Assembly (NCBI GenBank): GCA_026391675.1
Contig: JAPLDQ010000011.1
Location: 62,001-126,000 of the forward strand
Direction of reading: 5' to 3'
Source of the DNA: Bacteroidota bacterium
GTDB taxonomy: Bacteria; Bacteroidota; Bacteroidia; Bacteroidales; JACABE01
DNA length: 64,000 nt
Below the pieces are notes generated by a model. That model had not been told where the DNA came from. It did not search any database and worked only from the letters and a program-made list of their open reading frames with translations. The translations under genes and the position numbers were made by a program. Of this stretch, positions 9,449 through 18,773 are shown in pieces (the stretch's first letter is position 1; the number at the start of each line of letters is the position of its first letter).

Positions 9449-12373
9449 ATGAAAAACTTCAAATTCCTAATTTTCATATTTTTATTTCTTTTAATAAATT
9501 CTGTTAATATTAAAGCACAAAAGCAGCAAGCTAAGGCTTGGTCAACCAATAATCCTTTTAAAACAGACGTATTTGTGGCGAATCATGGACAGTTCAATTC
9601 CTGGGTAAATACTGATGAACCCATCAAATATGCTATAAATAATGCTGATAAAATACTTTTTACCTCGCATGGATTAATTTTCAGGTTGGAAAACTTTGAA
9701 AAAATTACGGAAAAAGAACGTGAAAAAATGGAAAGGCAAAGTCCTAATAAAAAAGAACCTGATAAAAAGATGGAATTGTTGTATGTGAATATGATTTGGG
9801 AAGGCAGTAATCCTGATGCTGAGTTAATTGCCGAAGAACAAACAGAAGGTTATTATACATTTGGCGAAAAAGCGTTTGAAAATGTAAAAGCAAGAGGCTA
9901 TAAAAAATTGACATATAAAAATCTGTATCCAAATATTGATGTTGAATATATGATACCTGAAAAAGGTGGAATTAAATACAGTTTGATATTACATCCTGAT
10001 GCAGATATTACACAAGTAAAAATGAAATACAGTGGTAATATTAATAAAATTAAAATAAATAGAAATGGGAATATCGTAATACGAACTCCTGCAGGAGATA
10101 TAACTGACCATGCTCCCGAAAGTTTTACATTAGAAAATAATCAAAAAATTAGTTCTTCATTTTATCTGGAAAAGCATACCATTGGCTTTAAAATAAATCT
10201 TTATGCTAACAATACACAAACCATAGTAGTTGATCCCTGGACTACCACTCCTAATAGTTTAGCAAGCAACAATTTAGCGCTGGATTTAGATTATGACATA
10301 TTCGGGAATGTTTATGTTTCAGGAGGAACTGGACCTTATAAACTTTCAAAATATAACAGTACCGGGAATTTTATATGGACTTTTACTAACCCTATAACTT
10401 GGGCAACTTCCTCTTTGAATTATTATTATTCAAAGTTTTGTAGTTTAACCAATAGTGGTACTACTTTTATTGGAGAAGGATTTCAAAATAATCCTGGTGC
10501 AAGAATTATGAAAATCAATTCAAGCGGAACTTTAACCTTTACTTCTGTAAGTTTTGGTATGAATAATGAAATATGGCACATGTTCTATAATAATTGCAGT
10601 AAGCAGTTGATTGCGTTTGGAGGAGGTACAATATTTGATGATAATATAAAAATAATAGCTGATACTAATTTAAGCAGCAGTGGTTCAAAAAGTTTTGATG
10701 GTATTACAGAATCATACAATGATATAGCTGATGTTGAAATGGATAATAATGGTGACTTTTATGCAATAATGACAAATTATGCCGGAGTAACAGGGCAAGA
10801 AGGATTTCTTAAAAAATCTCTTTTTTCTAATAATTACAACCCACCTGTTACATTTAGTGTTCAAACCAATCATTTTTTTCAGGAAGCATATCAATTTTAT
10901 GTACCTGGAATAAATTATCCATTTACAGTTAGAGCAAATGCAATGGCTCTAAATTCAAGCTTTTTATTTACTTATGATGGTAAAACATTAAAAGCATGGA
11001 ATAAAAATAATGGTACTCTATTAAATTCAATTATAGTTGATAATTCTTATAGTAGCGGAAATATCAGGTTACATGAAGGCATAGATGTTGATTATTGTAA
11101 TAATATTTATGTGGGTGGGACTAATAAAATACATGTTTTTAATTTTAATGGTACATCTTTTTCACAACTTATTCCAATTACCAATAGTATTCCAAATAAT
11201 GTATATGATATAAAAATAAATAGGGCAAATGGTAAAATATATGTTTGTGGAACTGGTTTTTTAACTGAAGTCAATGCTCCTTATCCATGTTCTTTATCTT
11301 CTATTAATACAAGTTTAAGTTCTTCTGATTCTTGTTTCGGAAAAGCATGTGTAACGCCTTCAGGGGGTATGCCTCCTTATCATTATTACTGGAGCAATGG
11401 CTCTACCGATAGTTGTATTTTTGGAGTTCCATCCGGTACTTATATTGTTACAGTTTCTGACAACTCATGTTCATTAGATAATATTCATACTGATACTGTT
11501 ATTATAAATTCATCATTGCAATTGTCCATTACTCCTTTAAATCCAGTAATTTGTAAAGAAGATTCAGTAAAATTAATTGCATCCAGTTCGAGTTCTGCAA
11601 CCACTTATCATTGGAGTAATGGTGTAAACGGGAATATTAACATTGTTCATCCGCTTGTTACTACAGTTTATAGTGTTATAGCAACAAATAATTCATGTAT
11701 TGATACATTTCAGGTTACTGTGAAAGTAAATAATTTTTATAGCGAGATAAATAAAACAATTTGTAATGGAGATAGTTATATGGTTGGAAATCATATATAT
11801 ACAGCTTCAGGTACTTACTTAGATAAATTTACGTCATCCATTGGTTGTGATAGTTTAATAAAAACAAACTTAACTGTAACACCAATCCCTCAGTTTAGTA
11901 TTGGAAATGATACAAGTATCTGCAATGGCACAAATGTAATATTAAATGTTGCTTATCCGGGTGCAACATATTTATGGCAAGATAGTTCTGTTGCTCCTGT
12001 TTATATTGTAAATCAGGCAGGTCAATATTGGGTGCAAGTTTCATTAGGTGATTGTAAAAATTCAAAAACCGTTAATATTGAAATAATTGATTGCGTTCCA
12101 ATATTAGAAATGCCAAATTTTATTTCGCCAAATGGAGATAATATCAATGATTTATTTGTTCCCATTAAAGCAGAAAATATTATTAAAATGCATACAATCA
12201 TTTATAATCGCTGGGGAACCAAAGTATTTGAAACCGATAATTTAAATATTGAATGGGATGGAAAACAAAACGGTAAAAATTTAGCTGAAGGAGTTTATTT
12301 CTGGATAATCAATTTTACTAATTTGCTTAATATAAAATATGAAATGAAAGGTTCAGTAACTGTTATGAGATAA
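9449..12373 (+). CDS. Large secreted protein with DUF7948/SBBP-like N-terminus and gliding-motility-type C-terminal (T9SS type B) sorting domain
   Basis: Signal peptide; VANHGQFNSWVN..IKYAINNADKILFTSHGLIFRLE; C-terminus NFISPNGDNINDLFVP...YNRWGTKVFETDN...WDGKQNGKNLAEGVYFW. Confidence 0.88.
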   Translation: MKNFKFLIFIFLFLLINSVNIKAQKQQAKAWSTNNPFKTDVFVANHGQFNSWVNTDEPIKYAINNADKILFTSHGLIFRLENFEKITEKEREKMERQSPNKKEPDKKMELLYVNMIWEGSNPDAELIAEEQTEGYYTFGEKAFENVKARGYKKLTYKNLYPNIDVEYMIPEKGGIKYSLILHPDADITQVKMKYSGNINKIKINRNGNIVIRTPAGDITDHAPESFTLENNQKISSSFYLEKHTIGFKINLYANNTQTIVVDPWTTTPNSLASNNLALDLDYDIFGNVYVSGGTGPYKLSKYNSTGNFIWTFTNPITWATSSLNYYYSKFCSLTNSGTTFIGEGFQNNPGARIMKINSSGTLTFTSVSFGMNNEIWHMFYNNCSKQLIAFGGGTIFDDNIKIIADTNLSSSGSKSFDGITESYNDIADVEMDNNGDFYAIMTNYAGVTGQEGFLKKSLFSNNYNPPVTFSVQTNHFFQEAYQFYVPGINYPFTVRANAMALNSSFLFTYDGKTLKAWNKNNGTLLNSIIVDNSYSSGNIRLHEGIDVDYCNNIYVGGTNKIHVFNFNGTSFSQLIPITNSIPNNVYDIKINRANGKIYVCGTGFLTEVNAPYPCSLSSINTSLSSSDSCFGKACVTPSGGMPPYHYYWSNGSTDSCIFGVPSGTYIVTVSDNSCSLDNIHTDTVIINSSLQLSITPLNPVICKEDSVKLIASSSSSATTYHWSNGVNGNINIVHPLVTTVYSVIATNNSCIDTFQVTVKVNNFYSEINKTICNGDSYMVGNHIYTASGTYLDKFTSSIGCDSLIKTNLTVTPIPQFSIGNDTSICNGTNVILNVAYPGATYLWQDSSVAPVYIVNQAGQYWVQVSLGDCKNSKTVNIEIIDCVPILEMPNFISPNGDNINDLFVPIKAENIIKMHTIIYNRWGTKVFETDNLNIEWDGKQNGKNLAEGVYFWIINFTNLLNIKYEMKGSVTVMR

Positions 12374-12637
12374 AACATATAATTGATTCTTTCATTTAAA
12401 TATTCTCTTCAGCTTTATTCAGAATATTAAATAAAACCAGCCTGACCAAAACAATTCTGAATTTATAGTTTCAGGATGTATATTCATTGTATAGACAATT
12501 TCTTCTTATATTTCAAATATCAGCTAAGATAAAATACTTCATTAAAAATTTTTAATAAGAAGGTTTTATACATATATTTGTAAATCATAAATCTGTTTAT
12601 GTAATACATTAGTATTTTAACAGTTAGAAATCTGCCT

Positions 12638-13738
12638 ATGACTAGATTTTTTACTTTCTTCTGTTTATGGTTATGCGGTATTTTACTTTATTCCTGTGAA
12701 CCTGCTGCCACCAGTTTTGATGATATTGAGAATGCCCAGTATTATTCAGCAAAAACAATAAAAATTGTTCCCGATACTTTTACGCGTTTAAGGGTTATGA
12801 CGTGGAATATCCGCTTTGGTGCAGGCCGTTTGTCCTGGTTTGGTGATGCCTGCGGAAACAGGGTTATCTTTTCAGAAAATGAAATTAACGCCTCATTGGT
12901 TGCAATTGCAAACAGAATCAATCTTCTGCAGCCTGATATCCTTTTATTGCAGGAAGTGGATACAAAAGCAAAACGTTCTGCTTATATCAATGAATTACAA
13001 TGGCTACTGGACCATACTTATTTTAATTATGCAGTCGCTGCCTATCAATGGAAAGCACAATTTATCCCCAGTGATGGTCTGGGCCGGCTGGAAGAAACCA
13101 ATGCCACCCTTTCGCGCTGGAGCTTAAGCGATGCACATCGCATACAGCTTGAATTGCGGAAAGATCAGGATGGATTGACCCGTTATTTTTATGAGCGTTG
13201 CTGTATGCTCAATTGCAGGGTTAATTTACCACATAATAATAATTTTTACGCAGTCAATATCCATGCTTCTGCCTTTGCAACAGATGATACAAAATATAAG
13301 CATATTCTTCAGTTTGAGAATGAGCTGGACCGTATTAGTGGTTTAGGCGGTATATTTGTTGCCGGTGGCGACTTAAATACAGTACCTCCTGGTTCTGATA
13401 TAACGGATTACTGTATCCAGGATATCTGCCCCGGCGAATCCTATCATGTTACAGCTTCCGGTACTCCACATAAAGACGGGAGCAATTATACTCCTGAAGT
13501 AAGCTGGCTGACAAATTTATATTCAAAGTATAAACCGGCAGTTCCAACAAATTTATATTTACAGAATCAAACAAAATATTTTAGCCATACCATACGTCCG
13601 ACGCATTTCTGGGACCGGACACTGGATTATCTGTTTACAAATAAAAGCTGGATTGACAGTACTGTTGTAACACATCAGGAAGCGACAGTTGAATCGGATC
13701 ACGCTCCGGTAAGTGTATATATAAGTTTATCAAAATAA
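12638..13738 (+). CDS. Endonuclease/exonuclease/phosphatase family lipoprotein
   Basis: MTWNIRFGAG, ILLLQEVD, AGGDLNTVP, DYLFTN, ESDHAPVSV motifs; lipobox-like LLYSC. Confidence 0.9.
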   Translation: MTRFFTFFCLWLCGILLYSCEPAATSFDDIENAQYYSAKTIKIVPDTFTRLRVMTWNIRFGAGRLSWFGDACGNRVIFSENEINASLVAIANRINLLQPDILLLQEVDTKAKRSAYINELQWLLDHTYFNYAVAAYQWKAQFIPSDGLGRLEETNATLSRWSLSDAHRIQLELRKDQDGLTRYFYERCCMLNCRVNLPHNNNFYAVNIHASAFATDDTKYKHILQFENELDRISGLGGIFVAGGDLNTVPPGSDITDYCIQDICPGESYHVTASGTPHKDGSNYTPEVSWLTNLYSKYKPAVPTNLYLQNQTKYFSHTIRPTHFWDRTLDYLFTNKSWIDSTVVTHQEATVESDHAPVSVYISLSK

Positions 13739-14521
13739 TTGGAAATGAAGCGCTGTTTATTAATGATATTTGTTGGCTTATTTTTCTTTCAACTGAACGC
13801 ACAGGACAGTCTGTGGTTCAGATGCTGGACAGGCGGAACGGCATTTACCATGCCCAAACACAGGATTGAAATGAATTTCTTTGATGAATCAGCTTATGGA
13901 CTGACCAATTCTATTGAAATTTCCTCCAATCTCCCTATGGGTTTGCTTATGCCTCAGTTCAGTATAAAAAAATACTGGCTAAACGTTCAAGGTTTAAGTA
14001 TTGCCAGCAAACACGGTATTTTTTACCCATCTCCTTTTCTACGTACTGTTGCCAGGGAGGGCATAGGCGGTTTGATTTCACCTGAATTTGATATTCCGCA
14101 AATGATTGCCATCAGCAATCAAATCATTTTATCCTACAGTCCCTTTAAAAAATCAATTTTTAGTGGATTTGCTGGATTTAAATTTGCATTGAAATCCTCA
14201 ACATTGGATGAAAGAACCACCATTGATTTGCCATATATCTATCCCAGACTTGCCGTTTTTTACAGCCAGCCTGAAATAGATGCCGGAATTGATTTCAGGG
14301 GCAGCATCATAAAGTGGATGGGATGGCAGTTTAATACAACTACTTTTCTGTTTATGAATACTACTGAAAATTATTTTCAGGAAACTAACCTGAGTTTAAC
14401 CTATACATCTAAAAAACAAAAATTCAAATTCATAGGTGGCTCCAAACTTTGCTATGGCAAATATGTTCCGGGACCGCAATGGCATTTATTACCTATGTTT
14501 TCATTTGCTTTTAAATTATAA
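13739..14521 (+). CDS. Hypothetical secreted/outer-membrane protein
   Basis: Intact 260-aa ORF with a signal peptide, immediately after the EEP gene and probably in its operon; no family recognised. Confidence 0.65.
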   Translation: MEMKRCLLMIFVGLFFFQLNAQDSLWFRCWTGGTAFTMPKHRIEMNFFDESAYGLTNSIEISSNLPMGLLMPQFSIKKYWLNVQGLSIASKHGIFYPSPFLRTVAREGIGGLISPEFDIPQMIAISNQIILSYSPFKKSIFSGFAGFKFALKSSTLDERTTIDLPYIYPRLAVFYSQPEIDAGIDFRGSIIKWMGWQFNTTTFLFMNTTENYFQETNLSLTYTSKKQKFKFIGGSKLCYGKYVPGPQWHLLPMFSFAFKL

Positions 14522-14587
14522 AAGTTATAATTAATCAAATTAATTAAAAAAGTGTGAAGCCGACACTTTAAATCTGACAGAAATAAA

Positions 14588-17098
14588 ATGAAAACTATAT
14601 TACTTATTACTTTGCTGATATTTGTTGGAATTCCAATGTATGCTCAGGACAGCATTGCAATAAATCCCGTTACACAATTTCAGACCATTACAGGCTGGGG
14701 CCATGGAGGAGGAGTATATGGTGGTGTCAATGCTTTAGGCCCTTTGCTGGACTCAGCGGTGGCTAATCCTGTAAATTATCAGATGTTCGATTTCCTTGTT
14801 AAAGATCTCGGTCTTACCGGCACCCGCACTTATGAAGTTGGGCCGCGCATGGACGGTACAGCTATGGATGATGGCGACTGTGATAGTATTAACTGGTCGA
14901 AATTTGATCAGGGAAGCTTGCCTCTTCAGTTGGCTCAAAATCTGGTGTATTTTAAAAACAGTATCATTGCAAATGGTAGTCAGCCAAATTTTTATTCAAG
15001 TCCGGGTTATCCCACTCACGCTACTGATCAGAAACCCTGGATTATGTATCATCCGGGTGAGCGTGCCCAGCAGATTTGGGCAAGTGCTTTGTTTTTGAAA
15101 AATACATACGGAATTGATATTAACTATGATGTTATTTATAACGAACCCTCAAGCCCAATTACTTCCGATATACTTGCTGATGATATAAAAGCATTAGGCC
15201 CGCGGTTGATATCCAAAGGATTAAATACTAAAACACAATATGCTGAACGGATGACTCCTCAATCTGATTGGGACTATATCACTCAGCTACAAAACGACTC
15301 CCTTTTATGGACCTTTGTAGGACGGCTATCTTATCATAATTATGGTACAGCTGATCCTTACCGCTCTTATATCTATAATTTCGGTGTAACTAAAGGACTC
15401 ACCACAGCTCAGACCGAAATGGACAGTCCCACTTTCGATGATCTTTACAACGATCTTACCATAGCAAACGTATCTTATTGGGAAGTAGCATTCAGCGCCA
15501 CAAATACCCTGGTGCTGGATACAGGACTGACTTCATTCATGCCATCAAACACTTATTTCCGACTTCGCCAGTTAATGCATTATGTAAGGCCGGGTTACTT
15601 ACGCATCGGAATTTCATGTAACGATGCTGCACTTCATGTCCTGGGTTTTTTTAAAAGTGGTGCTGTTACAACTATAATAGAAAATACATCGGGTTCATTA
15701 AAAACAGTTTTCCTGAACGGCTTGCCTCCCGGACAATACGGATTATCATCCGCTGCTCAGAGTGCAACTTCATTTCAGGAATACGGCATACGCACTGTAG
15801 GAGCCGGAGGTACACTCACAATTAATGTAAATGGTGGAAACACCGTAACTACATTATATCCTTATTCCGGAACAAATCAACCACCAACTATCATGACCTG
15901 GAAATCAATTCCCGGATATATTGTCGCACCGGCAACTACAGCAATATTGCAAGTTACAGCAAATGACCCTGAACTTAACACGCTTACCTATCTTTGGACG
16001 GTAACTGCATATCCTGTTGGAGCAAATCCTGTATTGAATACACCAACTGCAGCCAGTACAACTGTGAGCGGACTTACGGTTGCAGGCAAATATATCTTCA
16101 ATATAAATGTCTATGATGGTGTTAACACTTCTTCAAAAAAAGTCTACCTTGTTGTATACAGTTCAAGCCCTCCTCCTGTTCTTGGTAACTGCGGTTTTAG
16201 AATAGCTGCTCCATACGGGCTGGTATTCGGAAATCCGGGCGATACCACACATGCTAATATCGAACTGCCAACTTCATCTGTAACACTGCAGGCAGGAATT
16301 TCTGACCTAACAAATAGTACATTTACCGGACTAGGAAACTGGACGTTGGTGCAACAACCGGCAGGTGCAAATGCTTTAGTCAGCAGTACAACATATATAT
16401 ATGTAAGTTTACGCGCTACAGTAACAGGAATGACTGTACCCGGAGATTATGTTTTTCAGATAGTTGTGAACAAGCCCGGATATCCAACGCTCACAAACCG
16501 GGTAATATGTACTGTACATCCAACAAGTTCTGCTCCTGTTATCAATTCCATTACAGCATTTCCTGCAGTTTTCAATTTGCCTGCAAATAATACACTGCTA
16601 AACGGAATAACAAGTGATTCCGAAGGTGACCTGCTCAGGCATTGGTGGGTGGTTAAGTCAGCACCGATAGGTGCAAATCCAGTATTTAGTAATCAGGGGA
16701 AAAAAGTATCAAATGTAAACGGATTAACTGTTGCCGGAACTTATATCTTTACTTTACGCTGTTTTGATGATCTGCACATGACCACAAAGGATGTAACTGT
16801 AACAGTAAATAGTGCTGTGAGTGCAATTGAGAATAATTCAATTATAAATTCAGTTAATGGGATTATAGTTTATCCAAACCCATTCTCCAGTGAAACAACT
16901 TTAAAAATAATTGACAATTATAAAAATGCATGCTTAATAATTTACAATTCATATGGACAACAAGTAAAACAGATAAAAAATATTTCAGGACAGACAATAA
17001 TATTGCAAAGAGGTAATTTAAAAAGTGGGTTTTATTTTATTCACCTGATTCAGAATAATATAATTATAGCAACAAATAAAATAATAATTTCTAACTGA
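14588..17098 (+). CDS. GH30-like glycoside hydrolase with PKD-like repeats and T9SS type A sorting domain
   Basis: QTITGWGHGGGVYGG N-terminal motif; clan GH-A candidates DVIYNEPSS (acid/base) and TTAQTEMDSP (nucleophile); three related ~GANP..GLTVAGKYIF repeats; C-terminal VYPNPFSSETTLKI...YNSYGQQVKQI..GFYFIHL. Confidence 0.8.
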   Translation: MKTILLITLLIFVGIPMYAQDSIAINPVTQFQTITGWGHGGGVYGGVNALGPLLDSAVANPVNYQMFDFLVKDLGLTGTRTYEVGPRMDGTAMDDGDCDSINWSKFDQGSLPLQLAQNLVYFKNSIIANGSQPNFYSSPGYPTHATDQKPWIMYHPGERAQQIWASALFLKNTYGIDINYDVIYNEPSSPITSDILADDIKALGPRLISKGLNTKTQYAERMTPQSDWDYITQLQNDSLLWTFVGRLSYHNYGTADPYRSYIYNFGVTKGLTTAQTEMDSPTFDDLYNDLTIANVSYWEVAFSATNTLVLDTGLTSFMPSNTYFRLRQLMHYVRPGYLRIGISCNDAALHVLGFFKSGAVTTIIENTSGSLKTVFLNGLPPGQYGLSSAAQSATSFQEYGIRTVGAGGTLTINVNGGNTVTTLYPYSGTNQPPTIMTWKSIPGYIVAPATTAILQVTANDPELNTLTYLWTVTAYPVGANPVLNTPTAASTTVSGLTVAGKYIFNINVYDGVNTSSKKVYLVVYSSSPPPVLGNCGFRIAAPYGLVFGNPGDTTHANIELPTSSVTLQAGISDLTNSTFTGLGNWTLVQQPAGANALVSSTTYIYVSLRATVTGMTVPGDYVFQIVVNKPGYPTLTNRVICTVHPTSSAPVINSITAFPAVFNLPANNTLLNGITSDSEGDLLRHWWVVKSAPIGANPVFSNQGKKVSNVNGLTVAGTYIFTLRCFDDLHMTTKDVTVTVNSAVSAIENNSIINSVNGIIVYPNPFSSETTLKIIDNYKNACLIIYNSYGQQVKQIKNISGQTIILQRGNLKSGFYFIHLIQNNIIIATNKIIISN

Positions 17099-17237
17099 TT
17101 GATATTCATAGATAATTAACAATGGATTATATTAAGTCTAATTTTGAATATATATCAAGAAAATTTTATGAATTGATATAAATACATGTCGTAAAGTGTA
17201 ATTTGTTAAATCTTTACTTTTTCGTTTTTTTTTACAT

Positions 17238-17245
17238 TATCTTTG
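17238..17245 (+). promoter_or_regulatory. Putative Bacteroidetes -7 element (TATCTTTG) upstream of the radical SAM gene
   Basis: Matches TAnnTTTG 31 bp before the ATG; no well-placed -33 TTTG, so tentative. Confidence 0.4.
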
Positions 17246-17275
17246 TATTAAGATTATATAATTTATCTAAATAAT

Positions 17276-18331
17276 ATGGGGAAGATTAATTATATTATTA
17301 TTAAAGCCAATGGTAATTGCAATTTAAATTGCTCATACTGCTATTACACACATCATCGCTTGCCTCAATGGGAAAAGGCTTATAATCTGGAACTTCTCGA
17401 ATTAACATTTAAAAAGATTGCTGCTTATACTCATAATGTAAGTATCTGCTGGCATGGCGGAGAACCATTGTTAAACGGGATTGATTATTACAGAAATGTA
17501 TTGGATTTACAGCAAAAATACCAGATTTGCATTGAGCACAATTTACAAACCAATGGTACTTTAATAAATGATGAATGGGCAAAGTTTTTTAAAGAGAATA
17601 ACTTTTCAATAGGTTTGAGTCTGGATGGAGATAAAGCAGCAAATGATAAGCATCGCCATAATAAATCGAAATCTTCATATAATGCAGTTATTCAGGGACT
17701 GGAAAAATTGAAGCAAAATGAAGTAAAATTTGGTGTCCTTTGTTATGCTAATCCTGAAGAAGATGGGGTAAGAATATTTCATCATTTCATTAATTTGGGT
17801 ATAAAAAAAATTGATTTTATGTTTCCGATTACCTCACATAATTCGGATATTACAATTAATGAAGATTTATTGACTGATTATTTTGAAAAAATATTTAAAG
17901 CCTGGCTTGAATTAAACAATCCTCAGGTTAAGATCAGATTATTTGAAGATATTATATTGCTTTTGGTAGGAGGCAAAGCTAAAAACTGTATTTTTAAGAA
18001 TCAGTGCAACGGTTTTATAACCATCGAACCTAATGGAGATGTTGGTATTTGCGAAAACAATAGGATTAATGGCCATGATAACTATCTTATCGGAAAAAAT
18101 ATTTTATACCATGATTTTAATTCGATTGAAAAAGCGCTTGATTTAAAATCAGCTTCTATTAATACATTACATGATAGTTGTTTAAACTGTAATTTACTAA
18201 ATTTATGTAATGGGGGATGTGCTGTAGAAAGATTTCATCATGATTATAAAAATATAAATGTTTATTGTAAAATTTATAAGAAGCTTTTTGCTAATATAAG
18301 TAAACAAATTTATTCACACTCTAAAATTTAA
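17276..18331 (+). CDS. Radical SAM/SPASM domain peptide-maturase-like protein
   Basis: CX3CX2C (GNCNLNCSYCYY), WHGGEPLL, SPASM-like C-terminus CNGFITIEPNGDVGICENN...CLNCNLLNLCNGGCAVER...YC. Confidence 0.92.
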   Translation: MGKINYIIIKANGNCNLNCSYCYYTHHRLPQWEKAYNLELLELTFKKIAAYTHNVSICWHGGEPLLNGIDYYRNVLDLQQKYQICIEHNLQTNGTLINDEWAKFFKENNFSIGLSLDGDKAANDKHRHNKSKSSYNAVIQGLEKLKQNEVKFGVLCYANPEEDGVRIFHHFINLGIKKIDFMFPITSHNSDITINEDLLTDYFEKIFKAWLELNNPQVKIRLFEDIILLLVGGKAKNCIFKNQCNGFITIEPNGDVGICENNRINGHDNYLIGKNILYHDFNSIEKALDLKSASINTLHDSCLNCNLLNLCNGGCAVERFHHDYKNINVYCKIYKKLFANISKQIYSHSKI

Positions 18332-18337
18332 TAAGTT

Positions 18338-18538
18338 ATGATTATTGAAGATTTTAAAAGCGGACTTATTCTTGATATTATTATCAAGAATTTGAATGAT
18401 GCTGAGATTGATAAATTAGAATTCAGCACCAAAGTAAAGGATAATTGTAAAGAACAGATTCGAGCAGAAATTGGTTCCAACAGGACGTCAGATACAATTG
18501 CCTGGAAAAACCAATGGAGAGATCATATTCCTGATTAA
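18338..18538 (+). CDS. 66-aa small protein, candidate RiPP precursor for the adjacent radical SAM enzyme
   Basis: Starts 6 nt after the rSAM stop; MIIEDFKSGLILDIIIKNLNDAEIDKLEFSTKVKDNCKEQIRAEIGSNRTSDTIAWKNQWRDHIPD; C-terminal tandem W-x-N / W-x-D. Confidence 0.6.
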   Translation: MIIEDFKSGLILDIIIKNLNDAEIDKLEFSTKVKDNCKEQIRAEIGSNRTSDTIAWKNQWRDHIPD

Positions 18539-18773
18539 TAAATATTTTCATTTACCGAGGTAAAATAAATAATAAGGAGATTTAACGGTATAAATTGTTT
18601 TTAGCAATGTTAAAATCCCCAAATCGAAAAACTCAAAATTAATTTATTTTTGAGTGTGATATTAATATGTGTGAATTTAAGATTTTTTGCAGAATATTAA
18701 ATTCCAGAGATTAGTATTATTGAAATATAAAAATTTATTAGAATATTAATAGCATCAACTATCATTGGAATAA

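Noticed and set aside
17122-17181. 19-aa ORF MDYIKSNFEYISRKFYELI upstream of the radical SAM gene, considered as an alternative RiPP precursor
   Set aside because: It lies upstream of the putative -7 element (17238-17245), is very short, and has no core-like motif; the downstream 66-aa ORF is better placed.
17276-18331. Anaerobic sulfatase-maturating enzyme assignment for the radical SAM protein
   Set aside because: General architecture is similar, but no sulfatase gene is nearby and a small ORF follows directly; substrate left open.
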